A stretch of DNA of 64,000 nt from assembly GCF_013155365.1 (NCBI RefSeq), contig NZ_JABJRA010000005.1:124001-188000 (forward strand). Reading direction: 5' to 3'. Source of the stretch: Nocardioides sp. zg-DK7169. GTDB lineage: Bacteria > Actinomycetota > Actinomycetes > Propionibacteriales > Nocardioidaceae. Position numbers and translations under genes: made by a program. Positions 1 to 8,245 of the stretch are shown here, piece after piece (within the stretch, counting starts at the first letter, position 1; every line of letters begins with the position of its first letter). The notes beneath the pieces were generated by a model. The model did no database searches. It had not been told where the DNA came from and saw nothing but the letters and a program-made list of their open reading frames with translations.

Positions 1-564
1 ATCTCCACCTATGCCGGCTGGCAGGTCACCGAGATCGCCCTGCGCGCCGACGCGCTCGGCCTCCCGCGCCCCGCCGTCCACCAGGTCCGCTACTCCGCGC
101 GACACCGGCAGGTCGAGGCCGAGGTCCTCCCCGCCTGCCGCCACCTCGCCGTCCCCGTCACCGCCTTCAGCCCGCTCGCCGGCGGACTTCTCGCCGCGGG
201 CACCGAGGACCGGACCCACCTCGGCTCCGCCAGGTGGCAGGGCCCCGGACCCGACGTCGCTGATCGCCGCTTCGCCGGCTCCTTCCGCGCCGTCGCTGCC
301 GAGCACGGGCTCGATCCGGCGGTCCTCGCACTGGCGTGGGTGCTCGCGCAGGACGGCGTCGTCAGCGCCGTCGTCGGGCCGGAGTCGGCAGACGAGCTGG
401 CCGGGCTGGTGCCCGCGATGGAGGTCGAGCTCTCCGCGGAGGTCGACGAGGCCGTGCGGGCGTTGGACGGGCAGCTCTCCGCGGCGGCGCCCTACTCGGG
501 CGCGCTCTCGGGCGAGGTGCCCCGGAGCCCCGGGGACGACCCGGCGCCGACGCCGGGGACGTAG
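1..564 (+). CDS. Aldo/keto reductase, C-terminal part (5' end outside window)
   Basis: The reading frame is open from base 1 and ends at TAG 562-564, leaving 187 residues without a start. Family-typical features are the QVRYS strand that lines the cofactor pocket, the FSPLAGGLL segment, and a late LAWVLAQDGVVSAVVG stretch that in aldo/keto reductases leads to the NADPH-binding loop. The enzyme would reduce aldehydes or ketones in the cytoplasm; the substrate is unknown. Its last 73 bases overlap the end of the convergent lipoprotein gene. The catalytic Tyr/Asp/Lys/His region lies upstream of the window, so activity cannot be judged. Confidence 0.8.
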   Translation: MSTYAGWQVTEIALRADALGLPRPAVHQVRYSARHRQVEAEVLPACRHLAVPVTAFSPLAGGLLAAGTEDRTHLGSARWQGPGPDVADRRFAGSFRAVAAEHGLDPAVLALAWVLAQDGVVSAVVGPESADELAGLVPAMEVELSAEVDEAVRALDGQLSAAAPYSGALSGEVPRSPGDDPAPTPGT

Positions 565-1379
565 ACGAGCGGGCCGCGCTCGCTGGCGGGCGGCAGGCCG
601 ACGCCCGGCGTCTTGCCGTATCTGAAGGTCGCGGCGAAGGGCCCCGGCTGCGGATCGATGCCGCTGAACTCGGCGCGCACCAGCCGCAGGTCGCTGTCGA
701 CCCACAGGTCGTAGGTGGTGGGGACGTCCAGGACATCGGTGCCCACCTCGGAGCCCTGCACCTGCAGGCGCCGCGTCGTCACCCCGTCGGGCCCGGTCTC
801 GACGCCCAGGTCGGTCAGGATCGGCGAGCCGGGGAGCGAGGCGAACCGGGTCACCGGGTCGAGGACAAGCAGGCCCTGGATCACCAGGGCGCCGATGGAG
901 CTGTCCTTCTCCGTGCAGCTGTAGGGCCGCGGGCTCGGCTGGATCCAGCCCATCGCGTTGTTGCCCCATGCCTTGACGGCGAGGCCCGTCGCGCGATTCA
1001 CGCACACCCGGCCGTCCGCCAGCTGCAGCTGCGCGTGCTCGGCGCCCTCCGCCTCCCAGGTGAAGCGCCGCGCGGCCCGGAACGGCGACGCCGACGACGG
1101 CGCGAGGTGGATGGTCGTCTCGTACTGGCCGCCGCTCACCACGGCGCGTACGCCGCCGGCCCGCACCATCTCGCCGAGCAGCGCATCGCGCACGGCATCG
1201 GTGTCGGCGTCGAGCTTGCCGGTGCCGAGCGGGTTGGCGAGGGTCGCCGGCCCGGAGTCGCTGCCTTCCGGCGCGGAACCGTCCGCATTGCACCCGGCCG
1301 CGAGCGCGGCGACGAACACGATCCCGAGAATTCCTGCACGCCGCTTCACGCGGGCACGGTAGACCGAAACGACAGCCAT
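492..1379 (-). CDS. LppX/LprAFG-like lipoprotein
   Basis: This 295-residue protein starts with a basic segment and a hydrophobic stretch ending in the lipobox LAAGC (Cys30), so it should be exported and lipid-anchored. The mature part carries a segment like YDLWVDSDLRLVRAEFSG, which resembles the LppX/LprG fold proteins that carry lipids across the actinobacterial envelope. That assignment rests on overall pattern and is moderate. The C-terminus is low-complexity (Gly/Ser/Pro) and overlaps the 3' end of the convergent aldo/keto reductase gene by 73 bases. It is transcribed alone. Confidence 0.7.
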   Translation of the reverse strand: MAVVSVYRARVKRRAGILGIVFVAALAAGCNADGSAPEGSDSGPATLANPLGTGKLDADTDAVRDALLGEMVRAGGVRAVVSGGQYETTIHLAPSSASPFRAARRFTWEAEGAEHAQLQLADGRVCVNRATGLAVKAWGNNAMGWIQPSPRPYSCTEKDSSIGALVIQGLLVLDPVTRFASLPGSPILTDLGVETGPDGVTTRRLQVQGSEVGTDVLDVPTTYDLWVDSDLRLVRAEFSGIDPQPGPFAATFRYGKTPGVGLPPASERGPLVYVPGVGAGSSPGLRGTSPESAPE

Positions 1380-1398
1380 TGGCGTCCCCCATATTCGT

Positions 1399-2667
1399 CT
1401 AGATCCGTCTCGAGAATCGGAGGTCGCCGTTCGGCATCCGCTGGTGGAGATAACGCTCGTCGTGGATCAGATGGTGGTGGTGGCTGCAGAGGAGGAGGGC
1501 GTTCGCCAGATCGGTCCTCCCGCCGGCTGACCAGGGCGTGAGGTGGTGTGCCTCGCACCAGGTGGAGGGAATCGTGCAGCCGTCCGCGCGGCACTCGGAG
1601 TCGCGGATCGCGAGCGCCTTGCGTTGTCCGGGACTGAACAACCGGGTCGCTCGGCCGAGATCGAGCGGCACCGAGCGGGTGCCCAGCACCGCGGGCACCA
1701 GGCCCGCCGTGCAGGCCAGTCGCCGTGCCTCGCCGGCCGTGATCCGGGAGCCGTCGGCGAGCGTGGCGGTGCCGAGGCCGGCGGTGAGGGTGGCGAGGTC
1801 CATGGTGATCACGAGGGTGGTGGCGTCGCCGCCGTGCAGGGGAAGCCGGGCCGGGTCGAGGGCCTCCATCAGGGAGCAGAACGCCTCGCCGAGCCGCCGC
1901 TCGTAGGGCACCCGGCGGCCGTCCGCGTCGGCCGCCACGGCCTCGCCGTCCCCCTTGCGCGGGTTGGTGAACGACTCCAGCATCGTGGTCAGCCGCAGTG
2001 CGACGGCCTCGGGCACCCGCGCCCGGATCAACGCCGTGCCGTCGCCCTGGTGCTGCACGCTCAACGTCGTACGCCGTCGCGCCCGACGCTCCGCCGCCTC
2101 GAGCTGACGCCGCTCCAGCTCATCGGCCCACTGCGGCGCGACCACCTCGAGCAGCCGCTCCCCCAGCCGGCGCAGCTCCCGCGGGCCGAAGTCGACTGCC
2201 TGCTCCACGAGGTGAGCCTCCGCCCGGCTGAGGACGTCGGCCCACTCCTCGGCCGGGGCGTCCACCAGGTCACGAGCGCAGGCCAGGTCGTCGAGGGCCG
2301 CCACGACCACCTGCCCCTGGTCGACGCTCAGCCGACCTTCGGCCAAGGCGGAGCCGACGCCGTGCCAGCGCCGCTCGCACGCCACCCCGAGCCGCTGCGC
2401 GCGCCGGGTGGTGGTCAGCGAGTCGCGCGAGCGGTGGGCGAGCCACGACGCGACGTCGCGATGCCCCTCGGCGTCCGCGACGTCGTCGGCGCACGCGATC
2501 ATCCGCGCCACGATCGCCTGCGCGCGCGACGATGCCAGCGCCCCCATCAGCAGGGCCTGGCGCTTCGTGGTCACCGGGAGGAAGACCGGGTCCCGCTCGG
2601 CCAGCCGGTCGAGATCGGCGTGCAGGCGCTCCAGATCGGCGAGGTAGGGATCGACCGTGTGGGCCAC
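1399..2667 (-). CDS. DUF222 / HNH endonuclease-domain protein (13E12 repeat family)
   Basis: This 422-residue protein has the long helical DUF222 region (about residues 10-300) followed by an HNH nuclease domain. The HNH core starts near residue 356. It has the Cys pair in ECRADGC, the catalytic EAHHLTPW (His374-His375), an Asn in DLANA (389), and CSHHHHLIHD near 395-403. Such proteins are abundant and multicopy in high-GC Actinobacteria. Some mycobacterial members (13E12 repeats) are known to be LexA-regulated. A good SOS-box-like palindrome lies 38 bases upstream of the ATG, so DNA-damage induction is likely here. The biological role of the family is not settled. Confidence 0.92.
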   Translation of the reverse strand: MAHTVDPYLADLERLHADLDRLAERDPVFLPVTTKRQALLMGALASSRAQAIVARMIACADDVADAEGHRDVASWLAHRSRDSLTTTRRAQRLGVACERRWHGVGSALAEGRLSVDQGQVVVAALDDLACARDLVDAPAEEWADVLSRAEAHLVEQAVDFGPRELRRLGERLLEVVAPQWADELERRQLEAAERRARRRTTLSVQHQGDGTALIRARVPEAVALRLTTMLESFTNPRKGDGEAVAADADGRRVPYERRLGEAFCSLMEALDPARLPLHGGDATTLVITMDLATLTAGLGTATLADGSRITAGEARRLACTAGLVPAVLGTRSVPLDLGRATRLFSPGQRKALAIRDSECRADGCTIPSTWCEAHHLTPWSAGGRTDLANALLLCSHHHHLIHDERYLHQRMPNGDLRFSRRI

Positions 2668-2704
2668 CGGAGCCTCCCGAGATCAGGCGCTGCCACCGCT
2701 CAAA

Positions 2705-2720
2705 TAGTACACGTGTTCGA
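2705..2720. promoter_or_regulatory. LexA/SOS-box-like palindrome upstream of the HNH gene
   Basis: The 16 bases TAGTACACGTGTTCGA match the actinobacterial SOS box pattern TCGAACRNNNGTTYGA at all but two fixed positions. The site sits 38 bases before the ATG at 2667 of the DUF222/HNH gene, which is a promoter-like distance. LexA control of 13E12-family genes is known in mycobacteria. LexA binding here is inferred from the match only. Confidence 0.6.
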
Positions 2721-2852
2721 ACGGTTTTGGAAGGCCGTCAGGGACATTCGAAGAATCTGTGGACAAGTCCCCGCTCCTGTCCACAGAAAGGCCGAAGTTA
2801 TGCACAGCGACGACACCCGCGAATGCGGACGAATGCCGCATATTCGTCAGGA

Positions 2853-3437
2853 TCAGTGCCGGGTGGGGCGGTAGACCAGCTCCTGGACCCGACCGTCGAG
2901 GGTGCGGCTCTCCAGCAGCTCGAGGTCGAAGTCGTCGGCGCCGCCGAAGACCGGCATGGTCCCGGTCCGGCCGGTGAGGACCGGGAAGAGGGTCACCTGC
3001 ACCCGGTCCACCAGGCCGGCGGCCATCAGCGCGCGGTTCAGCGACAGGCTGCCGTGCGAGCGCAGCGGGGCGTCGGACTCCCCCTTCAGCCGGGCGACCA
3101 CCTCGACGGCGTCACCGCTCGCGACCGTGGCGTCGGGCCAGTCGAGCGGACCGCTCAGCGTCGAGGACACCACCGTGGTCGGCAGCCGCGTCATCGCGGT
3201 GACCCACGCGTCGCGCACCTCGGAGTCGTCGGCGCCGGTCGCCAGCATCCGCTGGAAGTCGCGGAACGTGGTGGCGCCCAGCACCAGGCGCTGGTCCCCG
3301 TCGTACTGGGCGCGACGACGCTCGAGGAGCTCCGGCCCCTGCTTGCCCCAGTAGCCGCCCCAGTCCCCGCCGGGGCCGTAGGAGCCGTAGCCGTCGAGGC
3401 TGGCGAAGACGTCGAAGGTGTAGGTCGCGCTCATCAT
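2853..3437 (-). CDS. Dihydrofolate reductase-family (RibD C-terminal-like) protein
   Basis: This 194-residue protein begins with a DHFR-like strand (YTFDVFASLDGYGSYG). It has the LVLGATTFRDF segment where the family binds the nucleotide and an HGSLSLNRALMAAGLVDRVQV segment typical of RibD-C/YyaP-like reductases. Such stand-alone proteins are NADPH-dependent reductases of uncertain substrate and are distinct from true folate-pathway DHFR. The start MMSATYT has two adjacent ATGs, and either could be used. It lies between the HNH gene and the SDR gene with no sign of an operon. Confidence 0.8.
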   Translation of the reverse strand: MMSATYTFDVFASLDGYGSYGPGGDWGGYWGKQGPELLERRRAQYDGDQRLVLGATTFRDFQRMLATGADDSEVRDAWVTAMTRLPTTVVSSTLSGPLDWPDATVASGDAVEVVARLKGESDAPLRSHGSLSLNRALMAAGLVDRVQVTLFPVLTGRTGTMPVFGGADDFDLELLESRTLDGRVQELVYRPTRH

Positions 3438-3507
3438 GCTCCTGCCCGGCGGTGGTCCCCGGGGAGTGACCGGGCGTGCCCCATCCGACCAGCCACCACC
3501 CCCGAAG

Positions 3508-4278
3508 TCATCGCTGGCGCGCGTGCGGGTCCCGGCTGTTGAGGGACGCGACGACCTCGGCGCGGACGCCGCGCGCCTCGGCGTACCGCAGCGGCTTGAC
3601 GTTCTCGACCAGGATCTCGTCGGCGTCGGGATGCGCCTCGAGCAGCGCGACCACCTCGGCCACGAAGTCCTCGAGCGGCATCGCGACGTCGCTCGTCTCC
3701 TGCCCGGGCATCAGGCCGGTGCGCACCGCCGGCGGCACCAGCTCGACCATCCGCACGCTCGTGCCGGCCAGCTGGAGGCGAACCGAGTCGGTGAGCTGGT
3801 GGACGGCGGCCTTGGTCGCGTTGTAGGTCGGGGTCACCTCGAGCGGCACGAAGGCCAGCCCCGAGGAGACCGTCATGATCGTCGCCTCCGGTCGGGACCG
3901 CAGGTGCTCGATGAACGCCGCGACCAGGCGGATCGGGCCGAGCAGGTTGGTGGTGACCGTGGCCTCCGCGGTGGCCAGGAACCCCTCCGGGGTGGTCCAG
4001 TCCTCGGCGCGCATGATGCCGGCCATCGTGACCAGCACGTCGAGGTCCGGATGGGCGGCGAGGACCTCCTCGGCAGCCGCCTCGATGCTCTTCGCGTCGG
4101 CGGTGTCGATCTGCACGGTGCCGAGGCCGGGGTGCTCGGCGGCGAGCTGGTCGAGGAGCTCGCCACGCCTGCCCCCGATGACGACCGTGCTGCCGAGCTC
4201 TCGCAGGCGGAGGGCGAGCGCCAGGCCGATGCCGCTGGTCGCGCCGGGGATGAAGACGGTGCTTGCGTGGATTCTCAT
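3508..4278 (-). CDS. Short-chain dehydrogenase/reductase (SDR)
   Basis: This classical SDR has 256 residues from the ATG at 4278 (MRIHAST). That start is preferred over a longer upstream one because the Rossmann fold begins immediately after it. The cofactor motif is PGATSGIG, the NAG-like position reads VTMAGI, and the active site has Ser in MTVSSG and YNATK. The family oxidises or reduces hydroxyl/keto groups with NAD(P)H in the cytoplasm. An XRE-family regulator is encoded divergently, 101 bases away. This arrangement is common for SDR genes controlled by such regulators, so regulation by that neighbour is likely. Confidence 0.85.
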   Translation of the reverse strand: MRIHASTVFIPGATSGIGLALALRLRELGSTVVIGGRRGELLDQLAAEHPGLGTVQIDTADAKSIEAAAEEVLAAHPDLDVLVTMAGIMRAEDWTTPEGFLATAEATVTTNLLGPIRLVAAFIEHLRSRPEATIMTVSSGLAFVPLEVTPTYNATKAAVHQLTDSVRLQLAGTSVRMVELVPPAVRTGLMPGQETSDVAMPLEDFVAEVVALLEAHPDADEILVENVKPLRYAEARGVRAEVVASLNSRDPHARQR

Positions 4279-4379
4279 GCCCTCCACGCTCCGCGCTCCT
4301 CCGACCGCGCACCAGAGCGCAGCCATCCAGGGACCGCCGGTCCCTGGCTCGCGCCCGGGCCAGCCCGGATACTCTCGGG

Positions 4380-5228
4380 ATGGACCGCAGCGCCCTGGCC
4401 GACTTCCTGACCCGGCACCGCCACGCCCTGCAGCCCGCCGACGTCGGCCTGCCGCCCGGCGCCCGCCGTCGTACGCCGGGGCTGCGCCGCGACGAGGTGG
4501 CCCTGCTGGCGACCATGTCGACCGACTACTACGCGCGCCTGGAGCAGCAGCGCGGTCCGCAGCCCAGCACCCAGATGCTCGCCGCGCTCGCCCGGGCGCT
4601 GCGGCTCTCCGCGGAGGAGCGCGACTACCTCTACCGCGTCGCCGGGCACAGCGCGCCCGACCAGGTCGCGGCCACCGAGTACGTCGCCCCGGCGCTGCTG
4701 CGGGTGCTCGACCGGCTCACCGACACCCCCGCGCTGATCCTCTCCGTGCTGGGCGAGCCGCTGGTCCAGAACCACCCGGCGCGGGCGCTGTTCGGCGACG
4801 CCCGTGTGCACACCGGCCTGGCGCGCAGCGAGATCTACCGCTGGTTCACCGACCCGACGGACGCGCGCCGGATGTACCCGGTCGAGGACCACGAGCACCA
4901 GTCCCGCGCCCAGGTCGCCTCCCTGCGCGCGGCGTACGGGCTCCTGGGCGCGAGCTCGCGCGCCGGCGAGATCGTGCGCGAGCTGCAACGGCGCAGCCCC
5001 GAGTTCACCGCGCTGTGGGAGCGCCACGAGGTGGGGCGCCGCTTCGCCGACCACAAGGTCCTCCTGCACCCCGAGATCGGCCCGATCGAGCTGGACTGCC
5101 AGGCCCTGTTCACCGAGGACCAGCACCAGGCGCTGCTGGTCCTCACCGCCGCCCCGCACAGCGAGGCCGCGGAGAAGCTGCGGCTGCTGAGCGTCCTCGG
5201 CACCCAGCAGTTCGCCGACTCGCGCTGA
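4380..5228 (+). CDS. XRE-family regulator with MmyB-like C-terminal ligand-binding domain
   Basis: This 282-residue protein starts at ATG 4380. Residues 1-85 form a helix-turn-helix preceded by the signature PPGARRRTPGLRRDEVALLA and DYYARLEQQRGPQPS, diagnostic of the actinobacterial XRE/MmyB group. The rest (about 100-270) is the MmyB-like domain, which contains the typical NHPARALFGD, RWFTDPTDAR and FADHKVLLHPEIGPIELDCQ segments. Members usually repress a divergent oxidoreductase gene and sense a small ligand, possibly a fatty acid. Here the divergent SDR gene is the probable target. Confidence 0.9.
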   Translation: MDRSALADFLTRHRHALQPADVGLPPGARRRTPGLRRDEVALLATMSTDYYARLEQQRGPQPSTQMLAALARALRLSAEERDYLYRVAGHSAPDQVAATEYVAPALLRVLDRLTDTPALILSVLGEPLVQNHPARALFGDARVHTGLARSEIYRWFTDPTDARRMYPVEDHEHQSRAQVASLRAAYGLLGASSRAGEIVRELQRRSPEFTALWERHEVGRRFADHKVLLHPEIGPIELDCQALFTEDQHQALLVLTAAPHSEAAEKLRLLSVLGTQQFADSR

Positions 5229-5324
5229 GGGACGCCTCGGCGGTCCGGGCGCCGGCCTAGACCTCTCGCCACCTCGTCGGAGCAGCCCCGCAACGCCACG
5301 CCCGGTGCCGGACATGGTGGGGGC

Positions 5325-5891
5325 ATGAGGGAGTTTCCCGAGGGTCGCGAGCAGGAGTTCCGGCGTCTGTACGCCGCGTACTTCGACGCCGTCCTCGGCT
5401 ACGCGCTGCGGCGTACCGAGCGGCCCGAGGACGCCGCCGACGTCACCGCGGAGACCTTCCTGGTCGCCTGGCGACGCCTCCCGCACGTCCCTCCAGGCGA
5501 GGAGGCCCGGCCGTGGCTCTACGGCGTTGCGCGCCGGACGCTGGCCAACCACCGGCGCGGCGAGCGGCGGCGCAGCGACCTCGGCGCCCGGCTGCGCCGC
5601 GAGCTGCCCGCCGCACTGCCGGACGCCGCCGCGGAAGTGGTGCAGCGCGCCGACGTGACCGCCGCGATGCGCCGGCTCAGCGCACGGGACCAGGAGGTGC
5701 TCGAGCTGCACCTGTGGGAGCGCCTGGAGCCGCGCGAGATCGCCGAGGTGCTCGGGCTGACCACGGTGGTGGTCCGACCCCGGCTCTCCCGGGCACGGGC
5801 CCGGCTGCGCGAGCTGCTCGGCAACGAACCCGAGCCGCTCGGACATGACCTCACCAGACATCCGATCGCCCACCGGGAGGAGCCGACATGA
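5325..5891 (+). CDS. ECF-type RNA polymerase sigma factor
   Basis: This 188-residue sigma-70-family protein has two domains. Region 2 (about residues 8-75) includes FRRLYAAYFDAVLGYALRRT, the DAADVTAETFLVAWRRL core and the RPWLYGVARRTLANHRR region 2.4-like segment. Region 4 (about 110-165) reads LSARDQEVLELHLWERLEPREIAEVLGL, a helix-turn-helix for -35 recognition. The next gene overlaps by ATGA and encodes a membrane protein, so the pair probably works as sigma factor plus membrane-bound partner. The inducing signal is unknown. Confidence 0.9.
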   Translation: MREFPEGREQEFRRLYAAYFDAVLGYALRRTERPEDAADVTAETFLVAWRRLPHVPPGEEARPWLYGVARRTLANHRRGERRRSDLGARLRRELPAALPDAAAEVVQRADVTAAMRRLSARDQEVLELHLWERLEPREIAEVLGLTTVVVRPRLSRARARLRELLGNEPEPLGHDLTRHPIAHREEPT

Positions 5892-6931
5892 ACCCGAAGC
5901 TGACCGACGAGGCCGTGGGCGCGCTGCCGCTCTCGCCCGGGCGCGAGGAGCTCCTGGAGGAGATCATCATGAGCACACCCCTGCACGAGGCCGGCGCACC
6001 CGGCGCCACCGACGCCCGCTCGCGCCGCAGCCGGTGGCTGGTGCCGCTGGTGGCCGCCGCGACCGTCGCCGCGCTCGCCACCCCGCTGTGGTGGGGCGAG
6101 GTCACCACGGGCGGGACGGCGGAGCCGACCGCCGTCGAGAGCGCCGACCCCGGTGACAGCGGGGAGGCCTACCGCGTGGTCCTCGACGCACCCGGCTGGA
6201 TGCTGGAGACCGCCTCGGTGGAGGCCTCGAGCGCAGAGCTGACCTACCGGCGCGGGGCGGACCAGGAGGTCTCGGTGATGTGGTCGGAGGAGGACTCCTA
6301 CGAGGACTACCTCGTCGACCGCGAGCACATCACCGACCCGCCCTCCCCCGGAGAGCCGATCGTCGTCCTGGGCCGCGACGCGCGAATGTGGGCCTACGGC
6401 CCCACCGACCACACGATGATGCGCGAGCCCCAGCGGGGCCACTGGGCGGAGGTCCGGGGCACCGGGATGGACCGCGCCGGCTACGAGGCGCTGCTCGCCC
6501 GCCTGCGGCTGGTGGACCAGGCCGGCCTGGAGTCCACGTTCTCCGGAGGCTTCGTCGCCTCCGGCGCCCACAGCGAGGCGATCACGGAGATCCTCCACGG
6601 GATCGGCTCGGTGGCCGACCCCGTGCTCCCCGCCGACGTCGCGCCCGGGTCGATCGCCTCGGACCAGAGCGACCCCTACCACCTCGGCGCCGATGTCGCC
6701 GGCGCCGTGGCCTGCGCCTGGCTCGACGAGCTCCGCGCGGCACACCGCGCCGGGGACGAGGACCGGGCCGCCGCGGCGGCCACCGCCCTGGCGACGTCGC
6801 GGCGCTGGCCGGTGCTGCGGGAGATGGCGGACGACGGCGGCTACGCCGACGTGCTGTGGGGCTACGCCGACCAGGTGGCGGCGGGCACCGTGCCGCGCGG
6901 CTACCGCCAGGGCCTCGGCTGCCCCAGCTGA
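5888..6931 (+). CDS. Single-pass membrane protein, putative partner of the ECF sigma factor
   Basis: This 347-residue protein is translationally coupled (ATGA, 4-base overlap) to the sigma factor gene. The N-terminal 50 residues are cytoplasmic in character and include a short helix (GREELLEEIIMST). One transmembrane segment (WLVPLVAAATVAALATPLWW, about 50-70) follows, then a long hydrophilic extracytoplasmic part. There is no HxxxCxxC zinc anti-sigma motif. It may be an atypical anti-sigma factor or one of the CU044_5270-like proteins often found beside such sigma genes. Function is inferred from position only. Confidence 0.7.
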   Translation: MNPKLTDEAVGALPLSPGREELLEEIIMSTPLHEAGAPGATDARSRRSRWLVPLVAAATVAALATPLWWGEVTTGGTAEPTAVESADPGDSGEAYRVVLDAPGWMLETASVEASSAELTYRRGADQEVSVMWSEEDSYEDYLVDREHITDPPSPGEPIVVLGRDARMWAYGPTDHTMMREPQRGHWAEVRGTGMDRAGYEALLARLRLVDQAGLESTFSGGFVASGAHSEAITEILHGIGSVADPVLPADVAPGSIASDQSDPYHLGADVAGAVACAWLDELRAAHRAGDEDRAAAAATALATSRRWPVLREMADDGGYADVLWGYADQVAAGTVPRGYRQGLGCPS

Positions 6932-6963
6932 CCCGCCCCGGCGAGTGCACGATGCGCCCGGCT

Positions 6964-7290
6964 CACCCCGGGACAGCGGCGGGCCGCGCGCCGCGGAAGC
7001 ACTCGATCGCGGCCACCAGCCCGGCGGGGTCCTCGAGCATCGGCAGGTGCCCGGTGGCGAGCTCGGCGCTCCAGGCGGCACCGAGGACCTCCGCGCTGCG
7101 TCGCTGCACCGCGACAGGGAGCTGGCGGTCGTCGGCGGTCGTGACGTAGCCCCGCCACCCGCTCCACCCACCGGTGGCGGTGCGGTCGCGGTAGAGCTCC
7201 TGCGACTCGGGGACGAAGTCGGCGGCCAGGCGGTCCGCGACCGGCTCCTCGAACCCGTGCGCGAGCGAGCGGCGGCCCCGCCGAGCACCG
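6964..7290 (-). pseudogene. Decayed alpha/beta hydrolase: C-terminal fragment only
   Basis: In one minus-strand frame, the stretch read downward from about 7290 to TGA at 6964 encodes RRSLAHGFEEP, then a cap-like LAADFVPESQELYRDR, and ends with GHLPMLEDPAGLVAAIECF. That final motif is the classical end of alpha/beta hydrolases carrying the catalytic His. The nucleophile Ser region and any start codon are absent. The frame runs out into the TetR promoter region with no recognisable N-terminus. I read it as the 3' remnant of a hydrolase gene that once lay divergent to the TetR gene. An unrelated long open frame overlaps it and is not believed. Confidence 0.65.
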
Positions 7291-7332
7291 CGCGCGCCGT
7301 CGCGGACGGGTAGCCGAACGACGATTCGCCTC

Positions 7333-7352
7333 CCTACCGACCGGTCGGTAGG
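7333..7352. promoter_or_regulatory. Perfect 20-bp palindromic operator of the TetR gene
   Basis: CCTACCGACCGGTCGGTAGG is a perfect inverted repeat ending 8 bases before the TetR ATG at 7361. Its symmetry, length and position are what is expected for a TetR-family autoregulatory operator. It also faces the hydrolase remnant, whose lost promoter would have overlapped it. Confidence 0.8.
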
Positions 7353-7360
7353 CTGATCTC

Positions 7361-7921
7361 ATGAGCACCTCCCCCGACACCCGCACCCAGGTGCTGGACG
7401 CCTTCGCCGCCCAGCTCGCCACCCTCGGCTACGCCGGCGTCTCGCTGAGCGCCGTCGCCCGCGAGGCCGGCATCCAGAAGCCCTCGCTCTACCACCACTT
7501 CCCCCAGGGCAAGGAGAGCCTCTACGAGGCGGTCGCGCTGCGCTTCGTCGACGACATGGAAGCCCGGATCCGGGCCGCCGTCGGCAGCGGCGGGCTGGAG
7601 GACCGGCTCCGCGCGCTCGGCGCCGTCTCGGCGGCCCACGCGGCGACGAACGGCGTCTCCTTCGAGCAGCGCGTCTACGACGCCCTCGCCCAGGTCGGCG
7701 AACAGACCCGCGACCGGGTCTCGCGGCGCTACGTCGGCGGCGTGCTCGACCCGGTGACCGAGGTCTTCGCCGCGGCCGTCGCCGACGGCGAGCTGACCGG
7801 CGAGCCGGCGTTCCTCATGAACGCCTTCCTGCACCTGATGCGGGCCACCGACCTCGCCGCCGGCGCCGACGAGCCGGCCCGGCTGGTCGCGCTCTTCCTC
7901 GACGGCGCCCGTCCGCGCTGA
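7361..7921 (+). CDS. TetR/AcrR-family transcriptional regulator
   Basis: This 186-residue protein has an N-terminal TetR helix-turn-helix: VLDAFAAQLATLGYAGVSLS, then VAREAGIQKPSLYHHFPQGKESLY (residues about 8-55). A helical ligand-binding domain with no recognisable ligand class follows. Such proteins repress nearby genes until a small molecule releases them. A perfect 20-bp palindrome immediately upstream indicates autoregulation. The obvious divergent target is the broken hydrolase at 6964-7290, so the regulator may have outlived its regulated gene or may act elsewhere. Confidence 0.9.
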   Translation: MSTSPDTRTQVLDAFAAQLATLGYAGVSLSAVAREAGIQKPSLYHHFPQGKESLYEAVALRFVDDMEARIRAAVGSGGLEDRLRALGAVSAAHAATNGVSFEQRVYDALAQVGEQTRDRVSRRYVGGVLDPVTEVFAAAVADGELTGEPAFLMNAFLHLMRATDLAAGADEPARLVALFLDGARPR

Positions 7922-7977
7922 CCCCGCCACGCACCCGGGGGTACGCCGATGCGTCCACCGCGGGGAGAATGCGGGTC

Positions 7978-8193
7978 ATGGACGAGCACGCGCGCACCGG
8001 CGCCGAGACCCTGCAGGTCCGGATCGCGATGGGAGCGGCCGTCGGCATCACCGCGGGCGTCGTCCTGTTCCTGTGGACCGACTCCTGGGCGGTCATCGGG
8101 CTCGCGGTGGTGCTGGGCCTCCTCGTCGCCGCCCTGCCCCCGGGGCGCGGCCGCACCGGGCCGGCCGAGGACGGCACCCCCGACGGGGACTGA
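7978..8193 (+). CDS. Small two-helix membrane protein of unknown function
   Basis: This 71-residue frame starts at ATG 7978. A GGGAGA ribosome binding site stands at proper distance from that ATG and is too close to the alternative ATG at 7969. It has two predicted membrane helices (about residues 12-32 and 36-53), then a polar Gly/Pro/Asp tail. It ends 52 bases before the copper ATPase gene on the same strand and could be co-transcribed with it. No family is recognised. Confidence 0.5.
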   Translation: MDEHARTGAETLQVRIAMGAAVGITAGVVLFLWTDSWAVIGLAVVLGLLVAALPPGRGRTGPAEDGTPDGD

Positions 8194-8245
8194 CCCCGGG
8201 CGCAGGACCCTTGCACCCTCCCGGCCGCGGGCGCACGCTGCGGGG

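Noticed and set aside
1399..2667. The DUF222/HNH gene as a mobile element
   Set aside because: No inverted repeats, target duplication or group II intron features are visible around it.
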